From NCBI GenBank assembly GCA_015680685.1, contig MNCI01037900.1, forward strand, positions 199,595 to 263,594: 64,000 nt of DNA. The letters run 5' to 3'. Origin of the DNA: Gnetum montanum (taxonomy: Eukaryota; Streptophyta; Gnetopsida; Gnetales; Gnetaceae). This document shows positions 24,069-35,346 of the stretch, one piece after another. Each line of letters opens with the position of its first letter. Position 1 is the stretch's first letter. Made by a program: the position numbers and the translations under genes. The notes under the pieces were generated by a model. That model saw only the letters and a program-made list of their open reading frames with translations. It made no database searches and was not told where the DNA came from.

Positions 24069-25092
24069 TGATGAGTGGCGAGGTACCCCTACACTCAACC
24101 ATACGAAATGAGCGTAGCACGCACGATCTGGTCGAACTATGCAGACTAAGTGCCTACACGCCCCATGGAACACTTGGTGTTAATCATTCGTTGTCTTCCC
24201 AGACTTACTTGTAGTTGTCATGGTGTATGGTTAAGTAAGTCCGAGGTATATGATTTTTATATATTTTTATGTTTTATGTCTCCTATGCTAACAAGGTGAA
24301 GGGTTGAGAAACTAAGTACTAATTCTAACTAATGACTAAGTATAAATTAACCTATCATCAGCATTCGTTCCCACTTACCGTACACACCCTGAATCGATGC
24401 AACCATAGCTACCAAATGTTAATCGTTGCTGGGATCACCACATGTAACGCACATGCTCGAAGTGGTCGTACTGAGGCACTTAACTAGGAGGAAAGGGTTG
24501 AGAAAGCTAATCTAGCCTAAGTGTGATGAGCAGCCGATTCCTTGACTAACCATACAAATCTAGGACTACCACTAGGATTACCAGGCACAGATCCTGAATA
24601 CGCCATTGAGTTACCAAGTAGTCACACTACATGCTCGTAATCAAGTCGTACTCATACTGCATGCGATGAGTAGCCGATTCCTTGACTATCCTTACACATC
24701 CTTAGATGCTCGTAATCAAGTTGTACTCATTCTGCATTCTAGAAGTTTAAGGGTGAGAGAGAAAATAATAAATAAAATCCTATTCCATGCATTGCAAGGT
24801 TTATCCAAGAAGCTTATCTTTATTTCCATACACAACTTGTGTTTAGGTACAATGTTGCTCAAATAAAGATCCATTCACTTTAGGACTCCTACTGCGGGCA
24901 CATGGAAAATATTCTATCTCTGGAGTGATCAAACTGCTAGAGTTTTCATACTTCTAACTCAGGATGGGGAAATAAGGGAGAGCCGCCTCTTATTTATAGA
25001 TATGGTGGTGGACCGCGATATCGCGTACGCGACATCCCAGGGGACGATATCGCGTACGCGATATCGTGGCCTATGCGAATCGTGTCTCATTA
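24069..25092 (-). repeat. EA1 5' LTR (family A, 1024 bp)
   Basis: The sense start is at 25092. About 94 bp separate it from a TATA box (TATAAATA, 24998-24991 on the minus strand). That interval is filled with GCGATATCGC palindromes and their decayed forms. A sense AATAAAGAT word typical of the family lies further downstream. The outer end TCATTA has lost the canonical CA. Confidence 0.9.
25010..25085. repeat. GATATC palindrome array in LTR U3
   Basis: Two to three copies of CGCGATATCGCG(T/A) palindromes separated by CGTACGCG. The same kind of array is at 3866-3940, 11464-11495, 18561-18655, 40732-40815 and 46912-46979, always between the LTR outer end and the TATA box. CpG sites are partly converted to TG/CA in the older copies. 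Confidence 0.8.
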
Positions 25093-26179
25093 GATATAAA
25101 TCCAAGTAACTAAAGAAATAAGAGTTTTTAAACATTACAAAAGGACATAAAAATGTAAGGCAATCTTTGTAATCAAAAATGAGCAAGCTAAATAACAAGA
25201 TACTTTATGTAATTAATGACGTAGAGCCTACTTGTTACGATACGTAATATTTATCCTAAAGTCACACGGTTAGATTCCAATGTATTAAGTAATATATAAA
25301 ACTTGATTAAAATTTTAGTTTAATAAATAATAAATAATTAGATAAACTAATTATAATTATCAAAATTTATGCATTACATTTAAGAATTTTGGTATTCAAA
25401 TATAATTGTACTCAACCTATAAATTTAAGTTTTTTCATTATAAGCTTCCCTTCAAGATAGATACATTTGTTGACATATCCTTATACTAAAAATTAAAATA
25501 ATTCAAGTAAATAGTTTAATGCATCAAACCCATGTTTGAGTTCAATTAATTAAAAAATGCATTGGTCAGGTGCAAGAATAAAGGTTTGATGCAAAGTGTG
25601 ATGGTCCACAAAGTAGAGTTGATGTAGAACCTAATAGCTGCACACCTTAGAAACAATGGAAAGACAATAGTGTTCCTATCCAACCTTCATTTCAACCTAA
25701 TAGCAGCTCTTTGTCTAGTCCACGCATGTGTATCAGTCTAGCAACTTATTTTCCTCTATAGTCTCCAGCATCACTTTTGAGTCTACGATACTGAAATCAT
25801 GAAAGAGTAAGACCAAATCAACACAACCCAAAGAATAAGAGCATTACTTGGTATACAAGTAGAGTACTTCGCAATAGCATCAACGTAATGAAAAAAAGTT
25901 AAGAAAAAATAGTAGAAAAAGAGGATAAGAAGCTAGAATAGAAGCAAAGATGCTTGTGTTTCTTCACAGGAGGCCACCAACCAGCTAAGGAAAGGGCCCA
26001 AAGGTGCAAACGCAGGTCACGTTGCTCGCATTAAGAACATAAAAGGACATCATGTGTTCAAGATAGCAAAAATGATCAGTTAAAAAAGCCCAGAAATTCC
26101 CATAAAAAGCAACCACAACCACCTGAGCTTTGTTTTTGAAGTGTTTCACAATGAATCGTAGTAGAAGTAGAGATTCAGA

Positions 26180-26479
26180 CTAACAAAACAACAATGGCAT
26201 ATGTGAAGGAGGAGGCACTTCAGCATGGGAAGGAGGTAATCTCACACGTGTAATGAACCCGTTGTAGCTTTTAGATATTGTAATGATACCGAACCACTTT
26301 AGCAACCGGAGGGAGTGGGTGGTGATGTGTCCATCAGCCAGAGATGGGGTGGACGTGGGCCCCATGATTTGGAACATGCCCCATAAGGCTCTAAAGCCAA
26401 TATTTGCAGCAATGAAATTCATCACAAACGAGGCTTGCACCCGCCCACTCCATTTTTCGTTTTCAGTTGTATGGTGCAA
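26180..26479 (-). CDS. Unrecognised open frame, present in both S copies
   Basis: A 99-codon minus-strand stretch containing EKWSGRVQASFVMNF, GFRALWGMFQIMGPTSTPSL and GIITISKSYNGFITRV. The second S copy has the same reading at 48564-49052 with about 80% identity over the shared part and no stop in it. I do not recognise the family. A plus-strand frame over the same bases is open too (26283-26492), so which strand, if either, was coding is unsure. The local GC content is higher than the rest of S, which might mark a captured exon fragment. Confidence 0.25.
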   Translation of the reverse strand: MHHTTENEKWSGRVQASFVMNFIAANIGFRALWGMFQIMGPTSTPSLADGHITTHSLRLLKWFGIITISKSYNGFITRVRLPPSHAEVPPPSHMPLLFC

Positions 26480-26856
26480 AAAACATCCATGAAAAAATCT
26501 AAAACTATTGTTTGATGCACTAAGGAGTTAACTTAAAAGGTTGGAGAGTTGCTTATAGGATAAGAGTTAGTTTAAAGCATTGGAGAAGCCAAAATTGCTT
26601 TTTTTCAAATAATAGAATCTGGTATGTATTTATTTATTTTATTGAAATTTTTTTTATACTTTTATTTTTAGTATATTTTTATTCTTTAATATAGTAGTTC
26701 TTCCATATCATCATCTTCATCCTAGTTATGGCATATATAGTTTTTATTATTCATTTTATTTAATTTAAATATGTTCTATATTATCCATAAATTGGTACTA
26801 AGTTATCAATAGATATACATTCATTCATAATTGATAGTTTTGTATGTTTAGGTTCT

Positions 26857-27520
26857 TTCATGAGTAGGCAACTATTATTGAAAATGCTGAAAAATTACAA
26901 AATTGTATTAGGTTTTCTCAAGAATTTGGTCTTTTACATAGAGAAAACATTTGCTCCAATTGTAGAATACTATAAAAATGAGAAGGGATGCTTCACACAA
27001 AAAAATACTATGATTTGTATGTTCCCAATGGGATGCTAAAGAAAGAATTCATTATGAAAAATTTGAAGTTAGATATCAAAAAAAATTTAGAATTTAGATA
27101 TTGATTCTAGATATTGATGAATCAAAATTTAGAATTGAACAAGATTCTAAAAATATTTTCCTCATAGCTATTCCAAATACATGAAAAGAAACATTTCTAG
27201 ATTAAATTTATAAGTGGATCAAACCTTGTAGCATTATATACAATGACATGTGGAAAGCTTATGACTTAGAATGGCTTCGCAACTTTAATTGTCTCAGCAA
27301 ATAGTGAATCATTCATTGCCCTTTAAAGATCCAAACACAGGACATAGGTATTCATACTAATACTACATGGCGAGCAGCGAAAGCTCATATTCCACAAAAT
27401 GGATCATGACAAGAGCTACATGGATCATATCTAATGGAGTACATGTGGAGAAGAAAATTTTCACCAAAAAAAGAATGCATTTTTTAATGCTTATTAAACA
27501 TATTTTTGAGTTTTGCATGT
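26857..27520 (+). pseudogene. Merlin/IS1016-like DDE transposase remnant (S copy 1)
   Basis: Conceptual translation in shifting frames gives a Cys motif ICSNC followed by MRRDASHKK (about 26950-27000), then LDIDESKFRIEQDS (27108-27150), FLIAIPNT, YKWIKPCSIIYNDMWKAYDLEW (about 27210-27265) and MEYMWRRKF near 27440. This is the order of an IS1595/ISXO2-type transposase: N-terminal zinc motif, first Asp in DIDE, second Asp in the (S/N)DxWxAY block and a C-terminal WRR block. The third-acid block is damaged by a small deletion near 27366 that removes the IES word present in copy 2. Most of the stretch between the Cys motif and the first Asp is missing. Confidence 0.7.
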
Positions 27521-28438
27521 CTCCCCTCCAACTTAGAATTTATGACATAATTAGATTATTTTACATGCATGTAATAGTTTACCTAAATTTGATAATAACG
27601 TTTGTTTTATGAAATTTGCAACTTATGTCTCTATGATTATGTTTATAATATTAGTAATTTGATATTGCAACAAAGCCTTAATGCTTAGAAATATCACAGT
27701 TGTAAATAATTTCTAAGGTTTTCTACTTACCAAATACTTCTTAATGTCTATGATTATAATTCAAACAAACACATATATTTACACAAGTATAATTTAGTGT
27801 GACCTACATTCATAGCTTCATACTTAGCAAAAGCTAACTATTTAAACAAAATAATGTGGATGTCATAAGAAGAAAGCCAAGTTGAATATCATACTTTTTC
27901 TTGGTTTAGTTGATGAACTCCATTAATAAGTAACCTTGAAAGATATTACCACAAATCTTTAATAACATTGGAGAGTTCCAAAAAAAATTATTAAATCAAT
28001 AGTTTTTATTTATAATTGGTTTAGTTTAAATATAATTGGTTATTAAAAAACAAATGTCTTATATTCTATGGTATTGATGATTCATATTAGTCATAACTCA
28101 TAGATTTTGGAATTTTTTTCTTTTTTACTTTAGAATCATGTCATTTGTATTTTCAAAACCAATGATTTTTTTAATTAATTGTATTTAATGTTTGAAGTAA
28201 TTCTATTTGAGAGGTCCCTTTTAAAAAAAACCTAGTTATGGATATGGTAAGTAGGAAATCATACGTATATATTCTTACCTTTTCTTTGAAAGTTTCCAAA
28301 ATACAATTTTCCTTTGGGAGAATCTAGAAGAAGAGAAAGTATCATGAAGGCCATAAAAAAATATCTAAGATGCATGCATCATGATGGCCAAAGATAAAAA
28401 TGACCTTTTATCATGGGTAAAAATATGTGAGCCTTGGT

Positions 28439-28456
28439 CAATGTTGATGGTATCCC
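28439..28456. repeat. LINE target-site duplication, 5' copy
   Basis: CAATGTTGATGGTATCCC here matches CAATGCTAATGGTATCCC at 34186-34203 (16 of 18). It brackets the LINE, as expected for target-primed reverse transcription. Confidence 0.75.
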
Positions 28457-28564
28457 AAGCTTTTGCAGTAATTTTTGCTTGCCGCCGGAGGGTGGAATCA
28501 TTAGTGACCATTACACATTGATATGGCGCTGCGTCTTAGGCCCTAACAGAGGCATTAAGCTATG

Positions 28565-28750
28565 CTAAGCCATTTTGGCTTTGATTTCTTCTAGAAGCTG
28601 CATGACTTTGCGGTACTCCTTCATCCATTGATCTGCAGGCCCTACCATGATGATTTCAGATTTATGCTTTGCGTTTTTAATCTTCTGATCAAGCCGATTC
28701 CACCTACGATGCTCTAATTTCTTCTTCTTCTTCCTCCTACTCGTGGCCAC
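28565..28750 (-). CDS. Short antisense open frame, possible captured exon
   Basis: 61 codons on the minus strand, starting ATGGCCACGAGTAGG and ending KAKMA before a TAG/TGA-rich stretch. It is Lys/Arg-rich, with a poly-Lys run and a likely amphipathic coiled coil (YRKVMQLLEEIKAKMA). It lies in the 5' part of the LINE, antisense to ORF1. The amino-acid composition looks protein-like, but I do not recognise it. It may be chance or a host exon captured by the LINE. Confidence 0.25.
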   Translation of the reverse strand: MATSRRKKKKKLEHRRWNRLDQKIKNAKHKSEIIMVGPADQWMKEYRKVMQLLEEIKAKMA

Positions 28751-28954
28751 ATCTGATTTGATGGAATTTGTTTCTTTTGTGCAGTTGCAAGTGAGTTCAG
28801 AACCCTAAATAGACTTGGTTCATAAAAATCAACAAATTATTCAAGATTTTCAATTGTGGATGAAAACACGCACACTAGTGGTGAGGGTATTCCTATAGTC
28901 AAGGTAGCAGAATGGTGCCAGGAATGTGCACGGCCCAGGGGTGGGTAAGTCGCA

Positions 28955-29800
28955 ATGATGGATTCATCAGGTTCTGCTTTTCCTCAGGGAAGTTCATCTA
29001 CCTCACCTCAAATTGATTTTCTTTTATTGGATGATATTTTTGAAGCAGTTTCTAAAGATTTTGCATTTTTTTTATTTTTTTTTAAATTGTGGGGTTTTTA
29101 TCAAGGTCCCCAGGTTTAAATACTTAAGTCCATAGCCTCCTTCAGCCCCATGGCATTCAGGTTTCTCATGCTCAATACTACGCTCTCATTTCATTTTGGT
29201 AGAATTATCTAATGCCTCTTAGGTCGAAAAGGCTCTCTCTCAAAAAAAAATTTCAACAAGAAATGCAACCCTAATCGCACACACCTAGAGTTTTGACTTT
29301 AATGTCAATGACCTGGCTTTTAATATAATTTCTTGTTATGTGGAACTGCCCAATCTTCCACTCATTTTCTCATCTATTGAGAGGGACATTGTGAGCACCC
29401 TGGGCCCTATTATTTCTAATCATTGTACGACGATCAATGGAACTCAAATTTTCCATTATGGTATTGAACTGGATATAGCTCTTCAGAAGACCTCATTAGC
29501 CCTTGTTGCTGGTGGAAAACTCTTCACGCAAAAAGTGGACTATTTTTACCTTCCAAACTCATGTAGCTATTTTCACAGGGCCAAGCATCATATCTCAACG
29601 TGTCCTATCCTAACCAGGAAGAAACAACCTGTAGCTTCTCAGAAGACTCATTCCCCAGTCACACCAGTATGCCCACCCTTAGTATCCTTTAAATTTGAAT
29701 CTCCTCCCCCAGAAACTCCTTAATCCTCCTCTCAGTCTAGCCTCTCCAAGCTATAGAAATAATAGTTAGGTACACACACCTCCACCCATGTCATCCCTTC
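28955..29800 (+). pseudogene. LINE ORF1 (DUF4283/zinc-knuckle type, decayed)
   Basis: ATG pair at 28955/28958 (MMDSSGSAFPQGSS, LLLDDIFEAVSKDF), then a damaged middle. An open segment at 29340-29723 reads LPLIFSSIERDIVSTLG, ELDIALQKTSLALV and FTQKVDYFYLPNSC followed by HHISTCP. This is the order seen in plant L1 ORF1 proteins, where a DUF4283-like domain precedes a CCHC knuckle. The knuckle has lost one Cys here. The product would bind LINE RNA. Confidence 0.75.
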
Positions 29801-30034
29801 AAACATTGTCAAGAACTCATTCTCGGAGGATGAGTTCTTGGTGGCCAGTGGAAGGAAACGAGTCAAAGCTTCCTTTAGTTCTACTCCTCCCTCCAACTCC
29901 TCTTTATTAGACACTTCCATGGCCCTTGTCCCCACCAACAACTCCTTTTCCCTCTTGTCAGGAACAAAGGAAACTGATACTTTGACTTTCGAACCTTCCA
30001 TTGACCTCCCATCCAAACTACCCCTTGTTTCCCC

Positions 30035-33000
30035 ATGAATCTTCTTTCTTGGAATGTTTGAGGCCTTACAGGTAGGCTTCGACAAAATTGAGCAAGAAAC
30101 TTTATATCCAGTCTTAATATGGCTTTTGATTTCATTCTCCTTCAAGAAATTAAGATCTCAGTCAACCTTTTATCCTATTCCGCCCATTGGTTTCTTCCTC
30201 ACTCCTCAATCCTAGCAATGTCCCATGCAAGTGGGAAAGGAGGCGCAACCATTATCCTCTCACCCTACTGGAAAACTAAAATCCTTTAAACTGGTTCTGA
30301 TTCTAGGCATTGAGTTTCCTGGGCCACCTTCTCATCCCAGCGTGGCCTTTTTGGCATTTTCTTGATATATGCCCTAAATGACTCCACAGAACAGGCTCTC
30401 CTTTGGAAAGAACTTGCAACTTCTCTTCCCCCAATGCCTTGGATATTCAGAGGAGATTTTAATATGGTAGAATTCCCTCAAGATAAGCTTGGAGGGGTGT
30501 TTCTTCAACTGCCCAATCTCAAGTATTAGACTTGGTCCACCTTTAAGAAAATATTTTACCTCTCAGACAAGGCAGACAACTCCATGTGTGTTCCCCTCCA
30601 TAGATTTACTTGGAGCAATCTCGGTCTTGGGCAAGCTCGCATCTACAGTAGGTTAGATAGGTTCTATTTCTCCATCCTTTCCTTTTGGAAAGCCTTCTCT
30701 GCCACTACGGTTCATCACCATGCCACCTTATCCGACCATCTTCCTATCTCCATATCTATCAAGATTCATGGTAGCCTTGACCGACAAAAATTCCATCATT
30801 TCAGACTACACAACAACTATTTTTCTTCCTCAATTGTCCAACTTCTTCTATCCAACCTTTGGAATGCCGAACCTAGGCCCCTAAATCAGGTGGGTTGGAT
30901 TAATTGGTGGCATCATGCTTCATTTCAAGTGCGAAACTTTGCTTGTTCATATGGTAAGACGATGGCTGCTTAAGCCAAACATGAATACAAAAAAATTCAC
31001 CTCACTATTGAACATCTCACTAATAAACTAGCTCAAGATCCCTTTAATACTCTAGTTTATGAGGAGCTTGCTAGAGCACACGTTGCCTTCCAACATTGGG
31101 AAGTGTACCGAGCACAAAGTGCCTTAACTAAAAGTTGGCTCACTTGGTTAAATATTCAAGATGAACACTGTAAGGAATTTTTTAAATATCTTAATACTGC
31201 TTCCCCTTCGCATGCTATTGACAAAATCTCATGTGATGGTACCACCATTACTAACCACAATAGTATCCTCTCTTTTCTTAAGAATGACTACGAAACCCTT
31301 TTTGTAGCTACCCCAATGGACATATCTTCATTCAAGGCTACCACCCCTGATTATCCTCACCTTATTAATCCCACTATGCTACAAAGTCTTGACGCTGATA
31401 TCACTCTGGCAGAGATATAGAGGCCTGTTCCAAGTTAAGTCGAGGAAAGGCTCCTGGTTATGATGGTTTTCCTTTTCAAAATCATTGGGATTTGGTGGGA
31501 AAGAATCTTTTGCAGGTCATTAACAAGGCTCTCTTAACTAGTTCCCTTGGGCCCAATCTAAATCAAGGGGTAATTCGTCTCCTCCCCAAGTCTGGGAATC
31601 TAACTGATATCTCCAATTAGCATCCCATAACTCTTCTCAATGTAGTGTAGAAAATTTGGGCGAAGTGCCTTACCTTACGGCTGAAAAAAATTCTTGGTCA
31701 AATCATATCTCCCCAACAAATAGGATTTGTTCCTAGTAGATATATTTTAGACAATGTGGTTGCAGCATGGGAAGGTCTCAAGTGGGCTAAGGATGATGAA
31801 AAAGATATTCTCCTTGTGAAACTTGATTATGCCAAGGCTTATGAAAACATTAAGTGGGATTTTCTCTTGCAGAATATGACCAAACTTGGTTTTGGATCTA
31901 AGTTCTTGCATAGGGTGCAATGCTTATTCTCAGATGCTACTACAAGAATTACCACTACCTTTGGCATTACCTCTCCCATTCCAATACATAGGTCTATGCA
32001 GCAAGGTTGTCCTCTCACCCCCTATCTCTTTATCATCGCATCAGACTTTCTTTGTCATCAAATTAACCTATACATTCAAACTAAAGTTCTCATTGGGGTC
32101 TGCCTTTCCTCCTCTCAACAATAGCTTCTCAATATGCACTTCGCTGATGACTCCTTTTTTCTAGATCAAAACACAGCCACCAATTTGCACCGCCTCTTAT
32201 CAAGGGTAGAGCAATATTGCACACTCTTAGGTTCCACAATTAATTGGAATAAATCCTCTGTTTATATCTTTAATGGTAATTACAAACATGTGACCAACTA
32301 TAATTGGAAGTGGCTTCAGGATCAAGACATCGTTAAGATTCTGGGAATCCCTTTCCATTTTAGAGGTTCAACATCTATTCTTTAGGAGCAAGTTATTTAT
32401 CGAATTGAAAAGAAACTCGACAAATGGAAAAATAAACCCCTCACACTTGCAGGTAAATACCTTGTATGTAAGTCCATATGTGTGTCCACCCATGTATATT
32501 ACTCTTCGTGTTGGGCCCCCTCCCAAGTTGCCTACTAGAAGCTAGAATGGTTATTTCATGACTTTATGTGGTCCTCCAAGGATTCTCAAAAATGCTTTCA
32601 TCGTGTTGCTTGGAATATTGTTACTCTCCCCAAGAATAAGGATGGCTTAGGCCTTTTAAACTCCTATAAGAAAGGAATTACCCCGGTTGCTAAGTGGTTG
32701 GTACAACATTTAGATGCCTCAGATATTATAGGGACCCTCCTCTACTTAAGGCTTCATCAAGAATTTCCTAAAAATAAGCCCTTCTAGAAAGGCATCCATT
32801 TCATCAATTGGATCCTTTCCCCCCTCACTATCATTCTTCCCAGATCTCATGTTTTCAAAAGCATTTGGAGGGCTTGGCAAATTCTACACACTCACATTGA
32901 TTGGACTAACGTTAAAATCAACCCTACTATCCTCTCTAGAGTGTGTCCGTGGTGGTTACCTCTGTCACCTGCTCCCCTTGCTATCACAAATGCTAAGGTG

Positions 33001-33822
33001 GCTACCTCATGGTATCAAAAGGGTGTCATTTCCTTGAATTGTCTTAGGTTGGCTAGTTGTTGGATTTCAGGGGTTGAGTTTAACACTTTGTATGGGGAGT
33101 CGGCTACAATGAACCATTACCTAGTTTATATTTACTCTTTTCTCCATGTTCACTAGCATCTTGATGTTACAGTGCAAAGCCTTTTTCATGGCCTTCAATG
33201 GCTTAATGGGGTTAAACTCTTGCCCTACCGGCCATCTGTCCCCTTTCATCTCATGCATGATCCATCTGAAGTCATTCAATGTTGCAATAAGTATTGGCAC
33301 AAACAAGAGTCAGAAACATTTTGGATCCCTCTCTTCCAACATATTTGGAAACTTCTTACCCTCCCCAAAATTAAGCAGGTCCTCTGGTATCTCCTCCACC
33401 ATGGTCTACCTATTGGAAAACATTTAGAATATCTGGGGATTCCCAATCTTAATTTCCCTCTATGTGGTGGACAAGATGACTTTGTCCATGTATTTTGGCA
33501 ATGTCCCTCTACTCAACATCTGTGGCAGTGGGCTTCCAAAGCTTTTTCATCATACAAGCTATCTCAAGAGGATGCCATATTTGGATTCTTGAACATTACT
33601 TTTGCTAATCTTAATTTTCTGTGGAAAGTTATTAGGCCTACTATTTTATATTATATTTGGAAGTGAAGATGCAATGTTCTATTTCAAAAGATAGATTATT
33701 CTAATATATGTTTTCTTACCAGGTTGGAGAAGTTGCAGATATTTCGCCTCAACCATTTTCAACTCACATCTCAAGCATCCAAGTTCAATCTGGATAGTCA
33801 TCAATTGGTCCATCTCTTGTAG
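30035..33822 (+). pseudogene. LINE ORF2: APE endonuclease, RT, zf-RVT (decayed)
   Basis: Start ATG at 30035 (MNLLSWNV, stop, GL). Endonuclease words in order: LLQEIK (about 30130), GDFNMVEFPQD (30450-30480), RIYSRLDRFYFS (30630-30670) and LSDHLPIS (30725-30750). RT follows: LDNVVAAWEGLKWA, LVKLDYAKAYENIKWDF (31815-31860), QQGCPLTPYLFI (32000-32035) and MHFADDSFFLDQN at 32134-32170 with FADD intact. The C-terminal zinc-binding domain is at 33290-33560 (LCGGQDD, HVFWQCPSTQHLWQWA). In-frame stops (30051, 30289, 31620, 32125, 33666) and a frameshift near 31420 disable it. Confidence 0.92.
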
Positions 33823-34185
33823 CTATGTGAAAGACCTGTGGGTTCTAGTTACGCTTAGCATCAGTAATCTCTACAAGGAAGCTTTCCCTTTTTATTATGT
33901 GGATTCACCATTGGAACTCTCTCTATCCTTAATTAAGAGCTCTTTGCCTCATCTAATTCTATGTCATTCTATTCTGTAACAAGCCAGTATGTGTAGACAT
34001 TTGGTTGTGCCCCAACTTGGGTTTCCTCCTTTAATACTCATTTATTTCTAAGGCGTTTCCCGAGTTTCATTCACAATGTCTCAATTTTCCCTTTCCTTTA
34101 ACCGTATGACTTATTCAAGTTATTGTAATTGATGCACTTTTAATTTCAATAAAACTTCTTTTTGGGGTTCAACACTCCCCACCCC

Positions 34186-34241
34186 CAATGCTAATGGTAT
34201 CCCTATTATGCATTGTTCCTGTACATATTGAAATAGTTTGT
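34186..34241. other. LINE 3' target duplication and tail of block S
   Basis: 34186-34203 is the 3' target duplication of the LINE. 34204-34241 is what remains of S before the family B LTR starts at TGATGAG (34242). Confidence 0.65.
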
Positions 34242-35173
34242 TGATGAGTGACGAGGTACCCCTATGCTCAACCATACGAATATGAGTGTTTCACACACGA
34301 TGCAGTCAAATTCAAAGGACTAAGTGCTTAAGTGTCCTTGTAGAACAAGGATGGGTTGATTGATCATTGTCTTCCCAAGCTTACCTGTATTTCACTATTG
34401 TATGGTTAAGTAAGCTTGAGGCATATGATTTTTATAGCTTTTATGTTTTTATGTCCTACGCTAGTAGGAAAAGAGAGAGATACCTAGGTGACTAATTTAA
34501 CTTAACTACTCATTAACTAAGTTCCAACTAATCCTAACACAAGCATTTGTTCCCGCTTGCCATACACATCCTAAACCAGTGCAACACTGCTGGGATTACC
34601 AAACGTTAATCGTTACTGGGTTACCAAGCATTACACACATGCTCGAAGTGGTCGTGCTTATGTAATTCAACGATTTTCTTAATTGATCAAAATGAATTGT
34701 TGTGCTAATAAGAAAATGTAAAGTTCATAAAATAAAATAAAATAAATGCATAAGAAAGTAAAATAAAAGGAATGTGTAAGAAAACAAATCTCAAGTGCTG
34801 CAAGGATGAATCAAAGAGCTCATCTTTATTTCCATACACAAGGTGTGCTTAGGTACACAATACTCGAATAAAGATCTGTCCATACTTAGACCTCCTGCAG
34901 TGGGAACTTGGAAAATACTCTAACTTTTAAACAAACTACAAGAGTTTTGCTACTTGACTACTAAAAGACTTCCTCCACTTATGTGCCTAGGCACTGTATT
35001 TATAGGCTTGGGAGTAGCTACTCTAATAATTAGAGTAATGGCTCTAATAATTAGAATAACTGCTAAAGTAACCGCTAGAGTAACCACTCTAATAATTAGA
35101 GTAAGTGCTAGAGTAACCACTAAAGTAACCACTCTAATAATTAGAATAATTACTAGAGTAACCGCTCTCATCA
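34242..35173 (-). repeat. E5 3' LTR, complete (family B, 932 bp)
   Basis: TGATGAGTGACG to CTCTCATCA, followed by 'tacccccatg' (polypurine tract on the sense strand). The sense TATA box TATAAATA is at 35004-34997, about 170 bp from the LTR start. The intervening region is the CTCTAATAATTAGAG palindrome array (35005-35165). Confidence 0.9.
35005..35165. repeat. Palindromic minisatellite, medium-length allele
   Basis: The same modules as at 10595-10825 but fewer units, bounded by the TATA box on one side and the LTR end on the other. Confidence 0.85.
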
Positions 35174-35346
35174 TACCCCCATGACTGAATGAAAAATCAT
35201 CCTCAAGTTCCTTACAAAATATTTGGAAGGTATGGGATTATTGACTAATTGAAAATTGATGATGGAATGGGATGATAGACTCAACGTGTCCAATGAATAA
35301 GCATATTACAACATTAGTGTTCATGACCATTGTGGTGAACACTCAT

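Larger units (their letters stand above)
17627..25092 (-). mobile_element. EA1: non-autonomous gag-protease LTR retrotransposon
   Basis: A complete insertion with LTRs at both ends and a perfect 5-bp target duplication GATAT (17622-17626 and 25093-25097). The termini are TGATGAG and TCATTA (TCATCA expected). The sense strand is minus: 5' LTR, primer site, gag, protease, then a direct join to the post-pol region at about 20676. RT, RNase H and integrase are absent. EA2 has the same join, so the deletion is ancestral to both insertions. Movement would have required enzymes from a full-length relative. Confidence 0.93.
25098..28438. other. Block S, right part
   Basis: An AT-rich continuation of S after the EA1 insertion, duplicated at 48063-50875. 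It contains the Merlin-like transposase remnant (26857-27520) and a shared open stretch at 26180-26479. I see nothing else recognisable. The two copies align until 28315 ('ttttcctttggg'), where the second copy switches to telomeric repeats and the PLE. Confidence 0.7.
28457..34185 (+). mobile_element. L1-like non-LTR retrotransposon (LINE), near full length
   Basis: About 5.7 kb bracketed by an 18-bp imperfect target duplication. It holds ORF1 (nucleic-acid-binding), ORF2 (endonuclease, RT, zinc-finger C-terminus) and a 3' region with AATAAA near 34148. No long poly(A) tail is present; the element ends in 'ggggttcaacactccccaccccc'. Many stops and frameshifts mark it as dead. It sits inside the end of block S, whose tail resumes at 34204-34241. 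Confidence 0.9.
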
